A DNA stretch of 64,000 bases from Erwinia pyri (lineage in GTDB: Bacteria > Pseudomonadota > Gammaproteobacteria > Enterobacterales > Enterobacteriaceae), in the NCBI RefSeq assembly GCF_030758455.1, contig NZ_CP132353.1, forward strand, positions 3,224,001-3,288,000, in the 5' to 3' direction. Shown here in pieces: positions 38,795-46,746 of this stretch. Position 1 is the stretch's first letter. Each line of letters starts with the position of its first letter. The position numbers were made by a program, and so were the translations under genes. The notes beneath the pieces are model-generated. The model was not told where the DNA came from and searched no databases. It saw only the letters and a program-made list of their open reading frames with translations.

Positions 38795-39457
38795 TTATTT
38801 AACTTCCGTTAGTTTATGTAGCTTATTCAGGCAATCACTGTTACTGATAAAATGAATTGCTCGCCAGCCACGTTTTTCAGCCGACTGACAATTTTCCAGC
38901 AAATCATCAATAAGGATGCACCGTTCAGGTGCGACACTGGCAATCTGCTCTGCAATAGAAAAAAACTTATGTTCCGGTTTTCTGCTCTGAACTTTGCAGG
39001 AATCAACGATATGCTCAACGACATCATTAAGCCCAATCATTGCCTGCCAGTGGGGCTCCCACTCAATAACATTATTAGTCAAGATACCAACCCGATAACC
39101 TGCTTTCTTCATATTTTTAACTTGTTGAATCATAGTTGTATTACCGGGGATTTTATCAAACCATTGCTGTCCAAAATTTTCTAATTCTGCCCGCCTCGTA
39201 TCTGTAGCAGGAAAGAGGTGAGCCATTGCGGCGCGTAGCCGCGCTCCCCATTGCCGCTCAGTCAGAAAAGCATTTTCAACAGGAGCCAGTACAGGCAGAC
39301 CCATCTCATCCGCCACAAATTTCATCGCAGCCTGTAATTCCCTGGCTGGAATCCCAGTCTTTTCATAATATATTTCGAACAATTCGGCGATAGGGGGCGA
39401 TAGAACACCGCCAAAATCGAACCAGTAAAAGTCCGTATTCTTTTTATCAGAAATCAT
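38795..39457 (-). CDS. HAD-superfamily hydrolase, probable phosphatase
   Basis: 220 residues. Motif I WFDFGGVLSP (nucleophile Asp ~14; the second Asp of DxD is Gly, as in YihX-like phosphatases where this position also varies), motif II LTNN (~126), Lys in RKPEHK (~165), motif IV LIDDLLEN (~182). In Streptomyces butyrolactone/furan clusters a HAD phosphatase removes the DHAP-derived phosphate after the AfsA step; that role is inferred from its place 23 bp after the AfsA gene. Confidence 0.82.
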   Translation of the reverse strand: MISDKKNTDFYWFDFGGVLSPPIAELFEIYYEKTGIPARELQAAMKFVADEMGLPVLAPVENAFLTERQWGARLRAAMAHLFPATDTRRAELENFGQQWFDKIPGNTTMIQQVKNMKKAGYRVGILTNNVIEWEPHWQAMIGLNDVVEHIVDSCKVQSRKPEHKFFSIAEQIASVAPERCILIDDLLENCQSAEKRGWRAIHFISNSDCLNKLHKLTEVK

Positions 39458-39480
39458 AAGTTGTCCCTTTTATAGAGGGT

Positions 39481-40473
39481 TTATTTCATGATGATTTTAA
39501 AACTAATCACTCCGACAGTATTTTGACTATCATTTTGCATAACAGAAACAGGCACCTGAATGACGTTGTAAGTTGAAATAATATCACTCATGTTAATTAC
39601 GCATTCAGATATACAACTTAGCTCACAAAAGTGGAGAAAAGATATATCACAGCTATGGAATAAAAGCTGGTTCACTTTAATATCTTCTCGTATAAAAACG
39701 GCCATTAGAGCGCTCTGCCGGCACGCCTCTATAATAAACATTGCCGGAACATGGTCCAGAGGATGATCAAATATAGACGAATAAGACTGGTCAACAATCA
39801 GAGATGCTTTAAAAAAATTATCGTCTTCCCGAATATCACCAATAACCACATTTCGTGGTATATTGCGCCCTACAGATATGCTACTTACAGGCTTAATATA
39901 TGAAAACTCAAATGGATGGTGGCTTTCATGTCTGGATCTTAACTTTTTCCAGACCGATTTCTCCATCCAGCCAATATCCATTTTCTTATGAGCACAGAGG
40001 GTATTATTTATAAGGATATCCATATCCAGAGTATAACCAAAAAGCACATGCCGACGATATTTATGATTTCTTATTTTAACCTCAACGGTTAAACATTGTG
40101 ATAATTCACTTATTTGCAGCAGATGGTGATTTATGATACTGAATTTTGCATCATTAAAAATGAATTTGGCAGTTAAGGGCACATCGTAATACTTATGGGT
40201 TACGCAAATAGAGGTCTGCCGAAAAATCTCCAGTAGCAGTAAGGCATCATAATATTGATTATCATCGATCAGTTCAGGCTGATCGTTAAAATACATGTGT
40301 GATTTTGGCATCACAGCCGTAACCGAAAAGTGGTCAGTTTCGTTCTGATGTGAACTGGTGATGAAAACTTCATTAACTGCCTGCCGGTGTACATACTTTT
40401 TATCAATCGTGCAACCGGGGTAAGTTATGGTCGGCGGTTGTTTATTCTTATTTAAATTCTGCACATCATGCAT
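39481..40473 (-). CDS. AfsA-family (A-factor/gamma-butyrolactone) biosynthesis protein
   Basis: 330 residues with two AfsA hotdog repeats. Repeat 1 (~26–108): VHRQAVNEVFITS, MPKSHMYF, LLEIFRQTSICVTHKYYDVPL. Repeat 2 (~202–260): NIPRNVVIGDI, DHPLDHVPAMFIIEACRQSALM. The E-x-x-RQ motifs and DH-x-DH-VP are hallmarks of AfsA/ScbA/MmfL, which join a beta-ketoacyl chain to dihydroxyacetone phosphate. ATG 40473 is preferred over GTG 40479 for spacing to GGAG. Strikingly AT-rich compared with hrp genes, which suggests transfer. First gene of the leftward operon. Confidence 0.85.
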   Translation of the reverse strand: MHDVQNLNKNKQPPTITYPGCTIDKKYVHRQAVNEVFITSSHQNETDHFSVTAVMPKSHMYFNDQPELIDDNQYYDALLLLEIFRQTSICVTHKYYDVPLTAKFIFNDAKFSIINHHLLQISELSQCLTVEVKIRNHKYRRHVLFGYTLDMDILINNTLCAHKKMDIGWMEKSVWKKLRSRHESHHPFEFSYIKPVSSISVGRNIPRNVVIGDIREDDNFFKASLIVDQSYSSIFDHPLDHVPAMFIIEACRQSALMAVFIREDIKVNQLLFHSCDISFLHFCELSCISECVINMSDIISTYNVIQVPVSVMQNDSQNTVGVISFKIIMK

Positions 40474-40523
40474 AAGCACTTACTCCATGTAATGTGACAC
40501 TTATCTCCTGTAATGCTATATTT

Positions 40524-40569
40524 GATGGTTATCGAACGTTAGAAGAAAATCGAACGTTCGATAACCATC
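40524..40569. promoter_or_regulatory. Perfect 17-bp inverted repeat between afsA-like gene and ArsR regulator
   Basis: GATGGTTATCGAACGTT (40524–40540) and AACGTTCGATAACCATC (40553–40569) are exact reverse complements around a 12-base spacer. The right half also contains the 12-bp palindrome TCGAACGTTCGA. It lies in the divergent gap, 51 bp before the afsA-like start and 105 bp before the ArsR gene. It is the obvious operator candidate for that regulator. Confidence 0.75.
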
Positions 40570-40673
40570 GAACATACAATTATAATAAAAAATTATAAAT
40601 GTCAATTTTTTTTCAAGATCTCACTTAGAATAAATATTCATAAATATCAAGGGATTAATTTGGTAACTATCAA

Positions 40674-40994
40674 ATGACTAAAGTAAAAAGAGAGAACCAT
40701 CCGTTGGTTCTGGCGACTGTATTGAAGGCGTTAAGTGACCCAACGCGCCTGAAGATCATTCAGGAACTTATCATTGATGAGGTTGGTGCTGAAAGACACT
40801 GTACATCTTTCAGTGGCCTGGCTGATGTTGCCCGGGCGACAAGATCACATCATTTCAAAACCTTGAGGGAAGCTGGCCTTGTTTCATTAATTGACAGAGG
40901 TAATGTACTTCTGGCTCAGCTGAGACGAGATGAAATTGAAAAAACTTATCCCGGTCTGCTTGATATCCTTGTAAGTGAACGTCTCCATTCCTGA
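40674..40994 (+). CDS. ArsR-family winged-helix transcriptional regulator
   Basis: 106 residues with the ArsR/HTH_20 pattern: VLKALSDPTRLKIIQELI (~17–34), recognition helix ATRSHHFKTLREAGLV (~63–78) and a wing SLIDRGNVLL. Only one Cys (ERHC) is present and no metal-site CxC, so metal sensing is unlikely; a small-molecule ligand is more plausible. It is divergent from the AfsA operon and probably represses it through the 17-bp inverted repeat. The ribosome site is weak. Confidence 0.82.
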   Translation: MTKVKRENHPLVLATVLKALSDPTRLKIIQELIIDEVGAERHCTSFSGLADVARATRSHHFKTLREAGLVSLIDRGNVLLAQLRRDEIEKTYPGLLDILVSERLHS

Positions 40995-41127
40995 TCTGTT
41001 TCTGTATAGGGGAAGTTGAACAGATCTTCCTCAGTGGCTTTGATTTACAGGCTGACACAGTCCCTGTTAGTCCACTGAAGCATCCCGGATAAGGGACATC
41101 TGGAGACGTTTCTTAACGGAAAGGGGA

Positions 41128-41325
41128 TCAGAATTGTAATTTACTTTGCGAAGCGGCGGTTGATTCTTTAGAGGAGGCATCCGCTACCGCATTGGTCAGA
41201 TAATTAGTAAAATCCGTTTTCATTTTCTCCAGCATATCCTGTTGGGATTTCATCTGAATATTTTTCATCTGTTGTGCATAATCAGTCTGGGCACTATCTG
41301 ATGAACTTAATGATTTAAATGTCAT
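41128..41325 (-). CDS. HrpA pilin-like protein, second copy
   Basis: 65 residues, helical and Ser/Gln-rich with no Cys or Trp. The core DYAQQMKNIQMKSQQDMLEKM matches the neighbouring 80-residue protein (DYASQMTDIMKKSQEDNLQK), and both end in a polar stretch with a final aromatic (KLQF / KIQY). Size, composition and C-terminal helix suit the Hrp pilus subunit HrpA. GGGAGAA precedes the ATG. It has no hrp box of its own and would be reached by read-through of a terminator. Confidence 0.65.
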   Translation of the reverse strand: MTFKSLSSSDSAQTDYAQQMKNIQMKSQQDMLEKMKTDFTNYLTNAVADASSKESTAASQSKLQF

Positions 41326-41383
41326 AACATTCTCCCTTCATCACTGGGCGTTGGTATAAAAGAGTGACGCTGTAAAACGGATA

Positions 41384-41410
41384 AAAAAGGGCCCGAAGGC
41401 CCTTTTTTTT
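41384..41410 (-). terminator. Terminator between the two pilin-like genes
   Basis: GGGCC-CGAA-GGCCC with A6 on one side and T8 on the other. On the minus strand it follows the 80-residue gene directly, so most transcripts should end there and the 65-residue gene should be made at a lower level. Confidence 0.85.
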
Positions 41411-41411
41411 A

Positions 41412-41654
41412 CTAATACTGGATTTTATTCTGGTTAGCCGCTGAAGCAGCGGTTGTTGCGCTGTTCGCCTGGCCGTTGGATTTAGCGAGGATACGGTCGG
41501 TTTCTGCTTTCTGCAGGTTATCTTCCTGCGACTTCTTCATAATATCAGTCATTTGTGAAGCGTAGTCTGCGCCATTAGTCGCAGTCTCAATCTGATTCTT
41601 TGCAGATGAAACAGAGCTGATGCCTTGTGCCACATTGGATGAAATACTTGACAT
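41412..41654 (-). CDS. hrpA: HrpA pilin-like protein, first copy
   Basis: 80 residues opening MSSISSNVAQGISSVSSAKN, a Ser/Ile/Asn-rich stretch of the kind used as a type III export signal. Then comes the core motif shared with its 65-residue paralogue and an Ala/Asn/Thr-rich tail ending NKIQY. It is directly controlled by a perfect hrp box 50 bp upstream and followed by a terminator, the arrangement expected for an abundant pilus subunit. It lies after hrcU rather than in the usual place before hrpB. Family assignment is by features, not alignment. Confidence 0.7.
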   Translation of the reverse strand: MSSISSNVAQGISSVSSAKNQIETATNGADYASQMTDIMKKSQEDNLQKAETDRILAKSNGQANSATTAASAANQNKIQY

Positions 41655-41703
41655 GTTATTATCCTCTCGCTGTTAAAGTATGAATACCCATGCATTCGTA
41701 ATT

Positions 41704-41731
41704 TAAGTGGGTAACCGGCCAGAATGGTTCC
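41704..41731 (-). promoter_or_regulatory. hrp box of the pilin-like genes
   Basis: Minus strand: GGAACC (41731–41726), 15 bases, CCACTTA (41710–41704). The same CCACTTA end as the hrpB box. It sits in the 131-bp gap between hrcU and the 80-residue gene. Confidence 0.92.
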
Positions 41732-41785
41732 AAAAAAGAGTAAACTAAATTCACTTTTTTTAATTCCCGCTGCCCACCTGAAAAA

Positions 41786-42871
41786 CTAATCCTCTATCTC
41801 CACAATATCGTCCAGCTGCTGATCCTCCAGCTCCTTCAGCAGGCGATAAACCTGCGCTACCGCCTTCAGCGTTTCACGCGGAATATACTCCCCCTCCTCA
41901 ACGGTGCGGTAGAGCGTGCGCGTCAGCCAGATAAAGCGAATTACTGGCACGTTGCGGCTCTGCGCCTCGGCAATAATATCCTGCGCCTCATAGCCTGCGG
42001 CTTTGAACACCATAGAGGGCAGCGGCGTTTCGCCCGGCCGGTAATAGAGGCCGACCGCATAGTGCGTAGGATTGACCAGCACCATATCGGCATCCTCCAG
42101 CGCAACTTCCCGCTTTGGTTTTGGCGCTTCGTTGAGGATTTCCTGCGACATTGATCTGCGGTGCCCCTTCATATGCGGGTCACCTTCGCTCTGCTTGAAC
42201 TCGTTACGGATATCTTCGTGGCTCATACGCTGCTGCTTCAGGAAGAAATATTTTTGCAGGCCAAAATCGATCGCGCTCATCACCAGCAACAGCATCAGCG
42301 TTTCCCGCACGATCTTCTTAAAGAGCGCCAGCACGGAAAGCCAGAAGCCGTTAAGATCGTCACCGTACGCCAGCTGAGCCAGCGGCCCTAAATCAGGTTT
42401 GATCGCCAGATAGAAGACGGTGCCAATGGCAATCGATTTCAGCACGCTGGTCAGCAGAGTGGTCATCTGCCTGGCTGAGAACATGTTTTTGAGATGCCCG
42501 ACGGGGTTGATGGCATCAAATTTTGGCTGTAGCGCTTCGGTGGCAAACAGCGGACCAAACTGGATCCAGCCGCCGATTATCCGCAGCAGAAAGATCAGGG
42601 CGCAAACGATGCCGCAAAAATAGAGCAGTACCATCAGCCCATCCAGCGCCACCTCCTGCATCGCATGGCCGAACGGATCGTTCAGCCTGCCCAGCGGCAG
42701 CATAATCATCGCCTCAAGCCGCTGCATGCCCCCCTCCACCAGGGCAAAAACTGTTTCCATCACGCCGATGCAGATCAGCAGTTTAGGGATATCTGGCGTC
42801 TGCCCCACCTGCCCCTTTTTTCGCGACTCTTTGAGCTTTTGCGGCGTGGCGTTTTCGGTTTTCTCGGACAC
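41786..42871 (-). CDS. hrcU: Type III secretion export gate switch protein HrcU
   Basis: SctU/FlhB family, 361 residues. Four membrane spans in the first ~210 residues, then a cytoplasmic domain with the autocleavage site NPTH (in MVLVNPTHYAVGLYY, ~265). It sets the change of substrate from pilus to effectors. Last gene of the leftward apparatus operon; overlaps hrcT by one base. Confidence 0.96.
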   Translation of the reverse strand: MSEKTENATPQKLKESRKKGQVGQTPDIPKLLICIGVMETVFALVEGGMQRLEAMIMLPLGRLNDPFGHAMQEVALDGLMVLLYFCGIVCALIFLLRIIGGWIQFGPLFATEALQPKFDAINPVGHLKNMFSARQMTTLLTSVLKSIAIGTVFYLAIKPDLGPLAQLAYGDDLNGFWLSVLALFKKIVRETLMLLLVMSAIDFGLQKYFFLKQQRMSHEDIRNEFKQSEGDPHMKGHRRSMSQEILNEAPKPKREVALEDADMVLVNPTHYAVGLYYRPGETPLPSMVFKAAGYEAQDIIAEAQSRNVPVIRFIWLTRTLYRTVEEGEYIPRETLKAVAQVYRLLKELEDQQLDDIVEIED

Positions 42872-43674
42872 TATTTGCCCCCTGTACCAAACATATCGGC
42901 GAGATGCGGGATCAAATCTTTGAGTTCATAAAGTTTTTCGCCGCCCACGTAGTTGAGGATCGGCAGATAGAGCACAAAGAACAGCATGCCCAGCAGGCAT
43001 TTGGCGGGCATCGCCAGCACCGTTGCCTGCAGCTGAGGGCTGTAGATACTCAGAATACCGACGCTGAAATCCACCAGCAGCAGCAGCGCCACCAGCGGCC
43101 CGGCATAGAGCACCATATGCGTGAAGACGCTGCCGAGCAGGTCGAGGTAAACCTTGAAGCCCGCCTCGCTGGGGAACGGCATCCACTGCATGGCGGGCCA
43201 GAGGCGATAGCTGTCCCAGATGATCTGCGTGATGGTTGAGAGTCCCAGCCCCACCACCAGCAGCAGAATGATCGACTGCTGCATCAGAAAACCGAGCGGC
43301 GTGACGTCCGGCCCCAGCTGCGGGTTAAGCTGGCCGCCCATCAGTGCCCCGCGCTGGTTATCGAACAGCGCGCCCACCGACTCGAACAGCCAGAAAGGCA
43401 TCGCCATCAGCAGGCCAATCAGGATGCCGATGATCACCTCTTTTACCGCCAGCGCGGCCAGCAGGAACAGGGAGGGATCGTCGATCGAGAGCTGCTGCTG
43501 GATCACCGGTGCCGGAAACAGCGCCAGCGCCAGCACGATACCCGAGCGCAGGCCGCCTTTGATGGCGTTGAAGGAGAAGACGGGAGAGAGCAGCAGGCAG
43601 GGGAATATTCTCGCCATAGCGAGCGTGACGGCCAGGATAAAATGGTAGCCATCGAACAGGGTGTTATGCCCCAT
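42871..43674 (-). CDS. hrcT: Type III secretion export gate protein HrcT
   Basis: SctT/FliR family, 267 residues, about six hydrophobic spans, including NAIKGGLRSGIVLALALFPAP near the N-terminus and FGTGGK at the end. It forms the export gate core with HrcR and HrcS. Coupled to hrcU by a one-base overlap and to hrcS by a one-base gap. Confidence 0.95.
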   Translation of the reverse strand: MGHNTLFDGYHFILAVTLAMARIFPCLLLSPVFSFNAIKGGLRSGIVLALALFPAPVIQQQLSIDDPSLFLLAALAVKEVIIGILIGLLMAMPFWLFESVGALFDNQRGALMGGQLNPQLGPDVTPLGFLMQQSIILLLVVGLGLSTITQIIWDSYRLWPAMQWMPFPSEAGFKVYLDLLGSVFTHMVLYAGPLVALLLLVDFSVGILSIYSPQLQATVLAMPAKCLLGMLFFVLYLPILNYVGGEKLYELKDLIPHLADMFGTGGK

Positions 43675-43675
43675 A

Positions 43676-43936
43676 TCAGTACTTCACGTTGGGCATCATG
43701 GCAAAGGCGCTCTGCGCCAGCTCCATCAGCTCCACGCCTATCCAGCGGCCGGTCAGCGCCAGCGCCACCCCTACCGCCACCAGCTTGATGGCAAACGGCA
43801 GAGTCTGATCCTGCAGCTGCATCACCGCCTGCAGCAGCGAGACAATAACGCCGACGATCACCGCCACAATCAGCGGCGGCGCAGAGAGGACCACCACCAG
43901 CAGCATCGCCTGACGAAACAGCGTCAAAATATCCAT
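43676..43936 (-). CDS. hrcS: Type III secretion export gate protein HrcS
   Basis: SctS/FliQ family, 86 residues, two transmembrane helices (LLVVVLSAPPLIVAVIVGVIVSLLQA and FAIKLVAVGVALALTGRWIGV). The start MDILTLFRQA at 43936 is chosen over an 11-codon extension because GAGGGAC precedes it and the length fits the family. Confidence 0.94.
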   Translation of the reverse strand: MDILTLFRQAMLLVVVLSAPPLIVAVIVGVIVSLLQAVMQLQDQTLPFAIKLVAVGVALALTGRWIGVELMELAQSAFAMMPNVKY

Positions 43937-43943
43937 GCGTCCC

Positions 43944-44597
43944 TCACATATAGCTGTAGAACAGGCCATCCAGCAGGCGCGTCCAGCCGCTGACCAGCAC
44001 GAACAGCAAAATTTTCAGCGGCAGCGAGATGGTCATTGGCGACACCATCTGCATACCCAGCGCCAACAGCACGTTAGAGACGATGAGATCCACCACAATA
44101 AACGGGATAAAGATCAGAAAGCCGATCTTGAAGCCGTTCTGCAGTTCAGAGAGCACAAAAGAGGGGATCAGCAGCAGTGGGCTGTCATGCTGGACCGAGT
44201 CGGCCATCTCCTTTGGCCACATACGCTGGGCGTTCTCCTGCAGGTGAGTAAGAATATCGGGATCGGTATTTTTCACCATAAAGCGCTTTAAGGGTTCAAC
44301 GCCGTTAGAAACGGTGTAATCGAGTCGGTCGGCAGACTGCGTATCGATCGGCACCGTTTTTACCCGCTGGCTCATCTCGTTAAACACCGGCGCCATAACA
44401 AACAGCGAGGCGGCAAGCGCGATGCCGTAAATCGCCATATTGGGCGGTACCTGCTGCACCCCCATCGCGTTGCGGGTCAGCATCAGCACCATCGATATCT
44501 TCAGAAAGCAGGTGCAGACAATCATCAGAATCGGCACCAGTGACAAGGCCCCAAGAAACAGGGCCAGCGTCATCGGGTTCAGCGACAGATTCTCCAT
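43944..44597 (-). CDS. hrcR: Type III secretion export gate protein HrcR
   Basis: SctR/FliP family, 217 residues. Conserved [35 protein letters not shown] near the N-terminus and [23 protein letters not shown] near residue 165. Four membrane helices. It lies between hrcQ and hrcS. Confidence 0.96.
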   Translation of the reverse strand: MENLSLNPMTLALFLGALSLVPILMIVCTCFLKISMVLMLTRNAMGVQQVPPNMAIYGIALAASLFVMAPVFNEMSQRVKTVPIDTQSADRLDYTVSNGVEPLKRFMVKNTDPDILTHLQENAQRMWPKEMADSVQHDSPLLLIPSFVLSELQNGFKIGFLIFIPFIVVDLIVSNVLLALGMQMVSPMTISLPLKILLFVLVSGWTRLLDGLFYSYM

Positions 44598-44600
44598 TGG

Positions 44601-45641
44601 CTAACGAGCCAGCGGATTGTGGCTGCCGGGTAGCATATGGGTGATTTGCAGGCCCAGCCTGCCTTCCACATCCACCAGCTCCCCCTTGGCTAACGGATAG
44701 TCGCCGTGGCAGAGCATAGCTTCCCCTGGCGTCACGTTGCTGATCATTACCATCGAACCCGGGCCAAGTTGCTGTAGCTCCCCCAGCGTGAGCTTCAGCT
44801 GTCCGCAACGAACCGACAGGGAGAGCGGTAACGGGGCAAAATCTGTTTCTGCCGCCAGCGGCTCAGCATCCCAGTTGGATTCAGGGGGCGATACGGGCGC
44901 GTGCTCAAACTCTTCAGGGGTAAGGGTCACGTTCAATCTCTCCATCTTTGTAAGAATATAATGGGCCATCTGGCCGGGCTGCAGCTGGATCTCCCCATAA
45001 AGCAGATGAGAAGCGCAACGGATAACGCCGCGTCCATCCGGGGTGAAACAGGGCTCGGGCGGCAGCAAAACATCGCCTTCACGCAGCGCCAGCAGCGCGT
45101 CTGATGAGAGGACGATGTCGCCAACAGCCAGTGGCAAAGTCAGCGTCAAACTTTCCGGTAACGGGCAGAGGGTCCGCTGCCAGCCGCTTTTTGCCAGCAG
45201 TGCCGACAGGCTGGTGGCAGAGAGCGCTAACAGGCTTCGCCCCCGCTGGCTGCCCCACTCGACTGACAGGGTCAGCAGCAGGTCGCCAGCTTCCGTTTGG
45301 TCTCGCTTATTAGCTAAGTGGCCGAACAGCGCAAGAAGTTCGGCTGAAAGTTGTTGATGCCAGCGCGACCAGTACCAGGCCTGCTCCGGCAGGTCGGCTG
45401 GCGCGGTAAAGGTAGGGCAGTGCGACATCAGAGAGAGCACGGACTGAGCATCCGAAAAATGCAGCATACCCACTTCTGACTGCCAGTGGCTCATCTCGCC
45501 TGGCTGGCGTCCATCCGCCAGCGCCAGAGAGAGCACGCCCTGCTCTCCCGCCAGCTCAAAGGGGTAAAAACAGCCTGCGCCGATACGCTGACGCAGGCTC
45601 GCTTCCTCACTGCTCAGACTTCGCAGAGGCGTTGCTTTCAT
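44601..45641 (-). CDS. hrcQ: Type III secretion C-ring protein HrcQ
   Basis: SctQ sorting-platform protein, 346 residues, with a variable N-terminal part and C-terminal SpoA domain (LSVRCGQLKLTLGELQQLGPGSMV … GEAMLCHGDYPLAKGELVDVEGRLGLQI). It is one continuous gene here; in P. syringae the equivalent is split into hrcQa and hrcQb. Overlaps hrpP by four bases. Confidence 0.92.
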   Translation of the reverse strand: MKATPLRSLSSEEASLRQRIGAGCFYPFELAGEQGVLSLALADGRQPGEMSHWQSEVGMLHFSDAQSVLSLMSHCPTFTAPADLPEQAWYWSRWHQQLSAELLALFGHLANKRDQTEAGDLLLTLSVEWGSQRGRSLLALSATSLSALLAKSGWQRTLCPLPESLTLTLPLAVGDIVLSSDALLALREGDVLLPPEPCFTPDGRGVIRCASHLLYGEIQLQPGQMAHYILTKMERLNVTLTPEEFEHAPVSPPESNWDAEPLAAETDFAPLPLSLSVRCGQLKLTLGELQQLGPGSMVMISNVTPGEAMLCHGDYPLAKGELVDVEGRLGLQITHMLPGSHNPLAR

Positions 45642-46285
45642 CCTGCAGACTCCCGATCCTCATCCGCACGGCGCTCAAAGCGTAATTTCACCCGGCAGGC
45701 CATTTTCTGACGCAGCGAGAAACGGCAGCGCTCCTGATGGGGCAGCAGCGCCTGCCACGCGCCGGGGTGCAAATGCAGAGCGATATCCCAGCCTCCGCCC
45801 GGCAGCGCGGCCATCTGCGCCTGCACATTTCCCAGCTTCGGCAGCATCAGCGTCAGCCGCATCTCCCCCGGCGGCTGCTCTGCCAGGGCGTCTGCCAGCG
45901 CAGGCTCTATCTCCTGCCACAACGCCATTGCCGGAGGCGCGCCCGGGAGTGACGGCTCCTCCAGCTGAGCAAATCCCTGCTGCTGATCCGACCCCTGATC
46001 CAGCATCAGACGAGGGGCCATCACGTCGTCAGCTTCAAGCAGCGAGCTGAAAAGAGAGCGATCTTCTGCGGCGGGACGACGGGTTTGTTCAGGTTGCAGG
46101 CGCCTGCCGGCTGCAGGCGCATTCTGAGCCTGCGCAGGCTGCGGCGCAGCGCGCGGATCGTTGCGTTGGGCTTCGCGATGCTGCAAAAAAAGCTGGCGGC
46201 TCTGGCGCTGTTGATCCTTGTGCTGCTGCGCCTGTCGTTCAGTGGCGTGCTGCTGTGCCGCGGTCTGAGAGAGAGAACGGATCAT
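45638..46285 (-). CDS. hrpP: Type III secretion substrate-specificity protein HrpP
   Basis: 215 residues. The N-terminal half is a low-complexity Gln/Arg/Ala/Pro stretch; the C-terminal ~80 residues form a T3S4-like domain (MRLTLMLPKLGNVQAQMAALPGGGWDIALHL). This is the SctP/FliK group that measures pilus length and triggers the HrcU switch. Overlaps both neighbours by four bases. Confidence 0.85.
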   Translation of the reverse strand: MIRSLSQTAAQQHATERQAQQHKDQQRQSRQLFLQHREAQRNDPRAAPQPAQAQNAPAAGRRLQPEQTRRPAAEDRSLFSSLLEADDVMAPRLMLDQGSDQQQGFAQLEEPSLPGAPPAMALWQEIEPALADALAEQPPGEMRLTLMLPKLGNVQAQMAALPGGGWDIALHLHPGAWQALLPHQERCRFSLRQKMACRVKLRFERRADEDRESAG

Positions 46286-46746
46286 CCTGTTACCTCGTTT
46301 TGCTCAAGAAGATATTCCAGCTTCTCAACGTCGCGCTGCCGCAGCCGCGTTTCCTGCTGCGCCTGCTCCACCCGCTGCTGTTGCTCTATCTGCTGCTGCG
46401 CCAGCTGATGCAGGCTCAGGCGTTCGTTATCCACCTGCTCCGCCGCCTGCTGCTCGCTCTGCAACGCGCGTTCAAGAAGAAATTTTTGCTGCTGTACGCC
46501 ACCGTTATTCTGCATAAACGTGGCGCGGATCTGCTGATAGGCGCCCCGCTTTTCCGCAAGGCGCTGCTCCGTCTGATGCGTTTCCCCGATCACGGCCTGC
46601 AGCGCCTGCTCCTCTGCCCGCTGCTGGCGCTCGCTGCGGCTGAGCCGCTGGCGGCGAATGGGCAGCAGCAGGTTAAGCGTGCGCTGCAGTTCTGCCGCAG
46701 CGGCATCGGTTTCAGCTTCAGGTTCAGGCGGTGAGTGACGGCGCAT
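46282..46746 (-). CDS. hrpO: Type III secretion central stalk protein HrpO
   Basis: 154 residues, almost entirely Gln/Glu/Arg-rich coiled coil, as in SctO/YscO/FliJ proteins, which sit inside the ATPase ring. Its 5' end overlaps hrcN by 23 bases, the usual coupling of stalk and ATPase genes. Confidence 0.88.
   Translation of the reverse strand: MRRHSPPEPEAETDAAAAELQRTLNLLLPIRRQRLSRSERQQRAEEQALQAVIGETHQTEQRLAEKRGAYQQIRATFMQNNGGVQQQKFLLERALQSEQQAAEQVDNERLSLHQLAQQQIEQQQRVEQAQQETRLRQRDVEKLEYLLEQNEVTG

Noticed and set aside
36000..41100. Insertion sequence or integrase ends flanking the AfsA cassette
   Set aside because: No transposase, integrase, tRNA or convincing terminal repeats were found; the mode of entry stays unknown.
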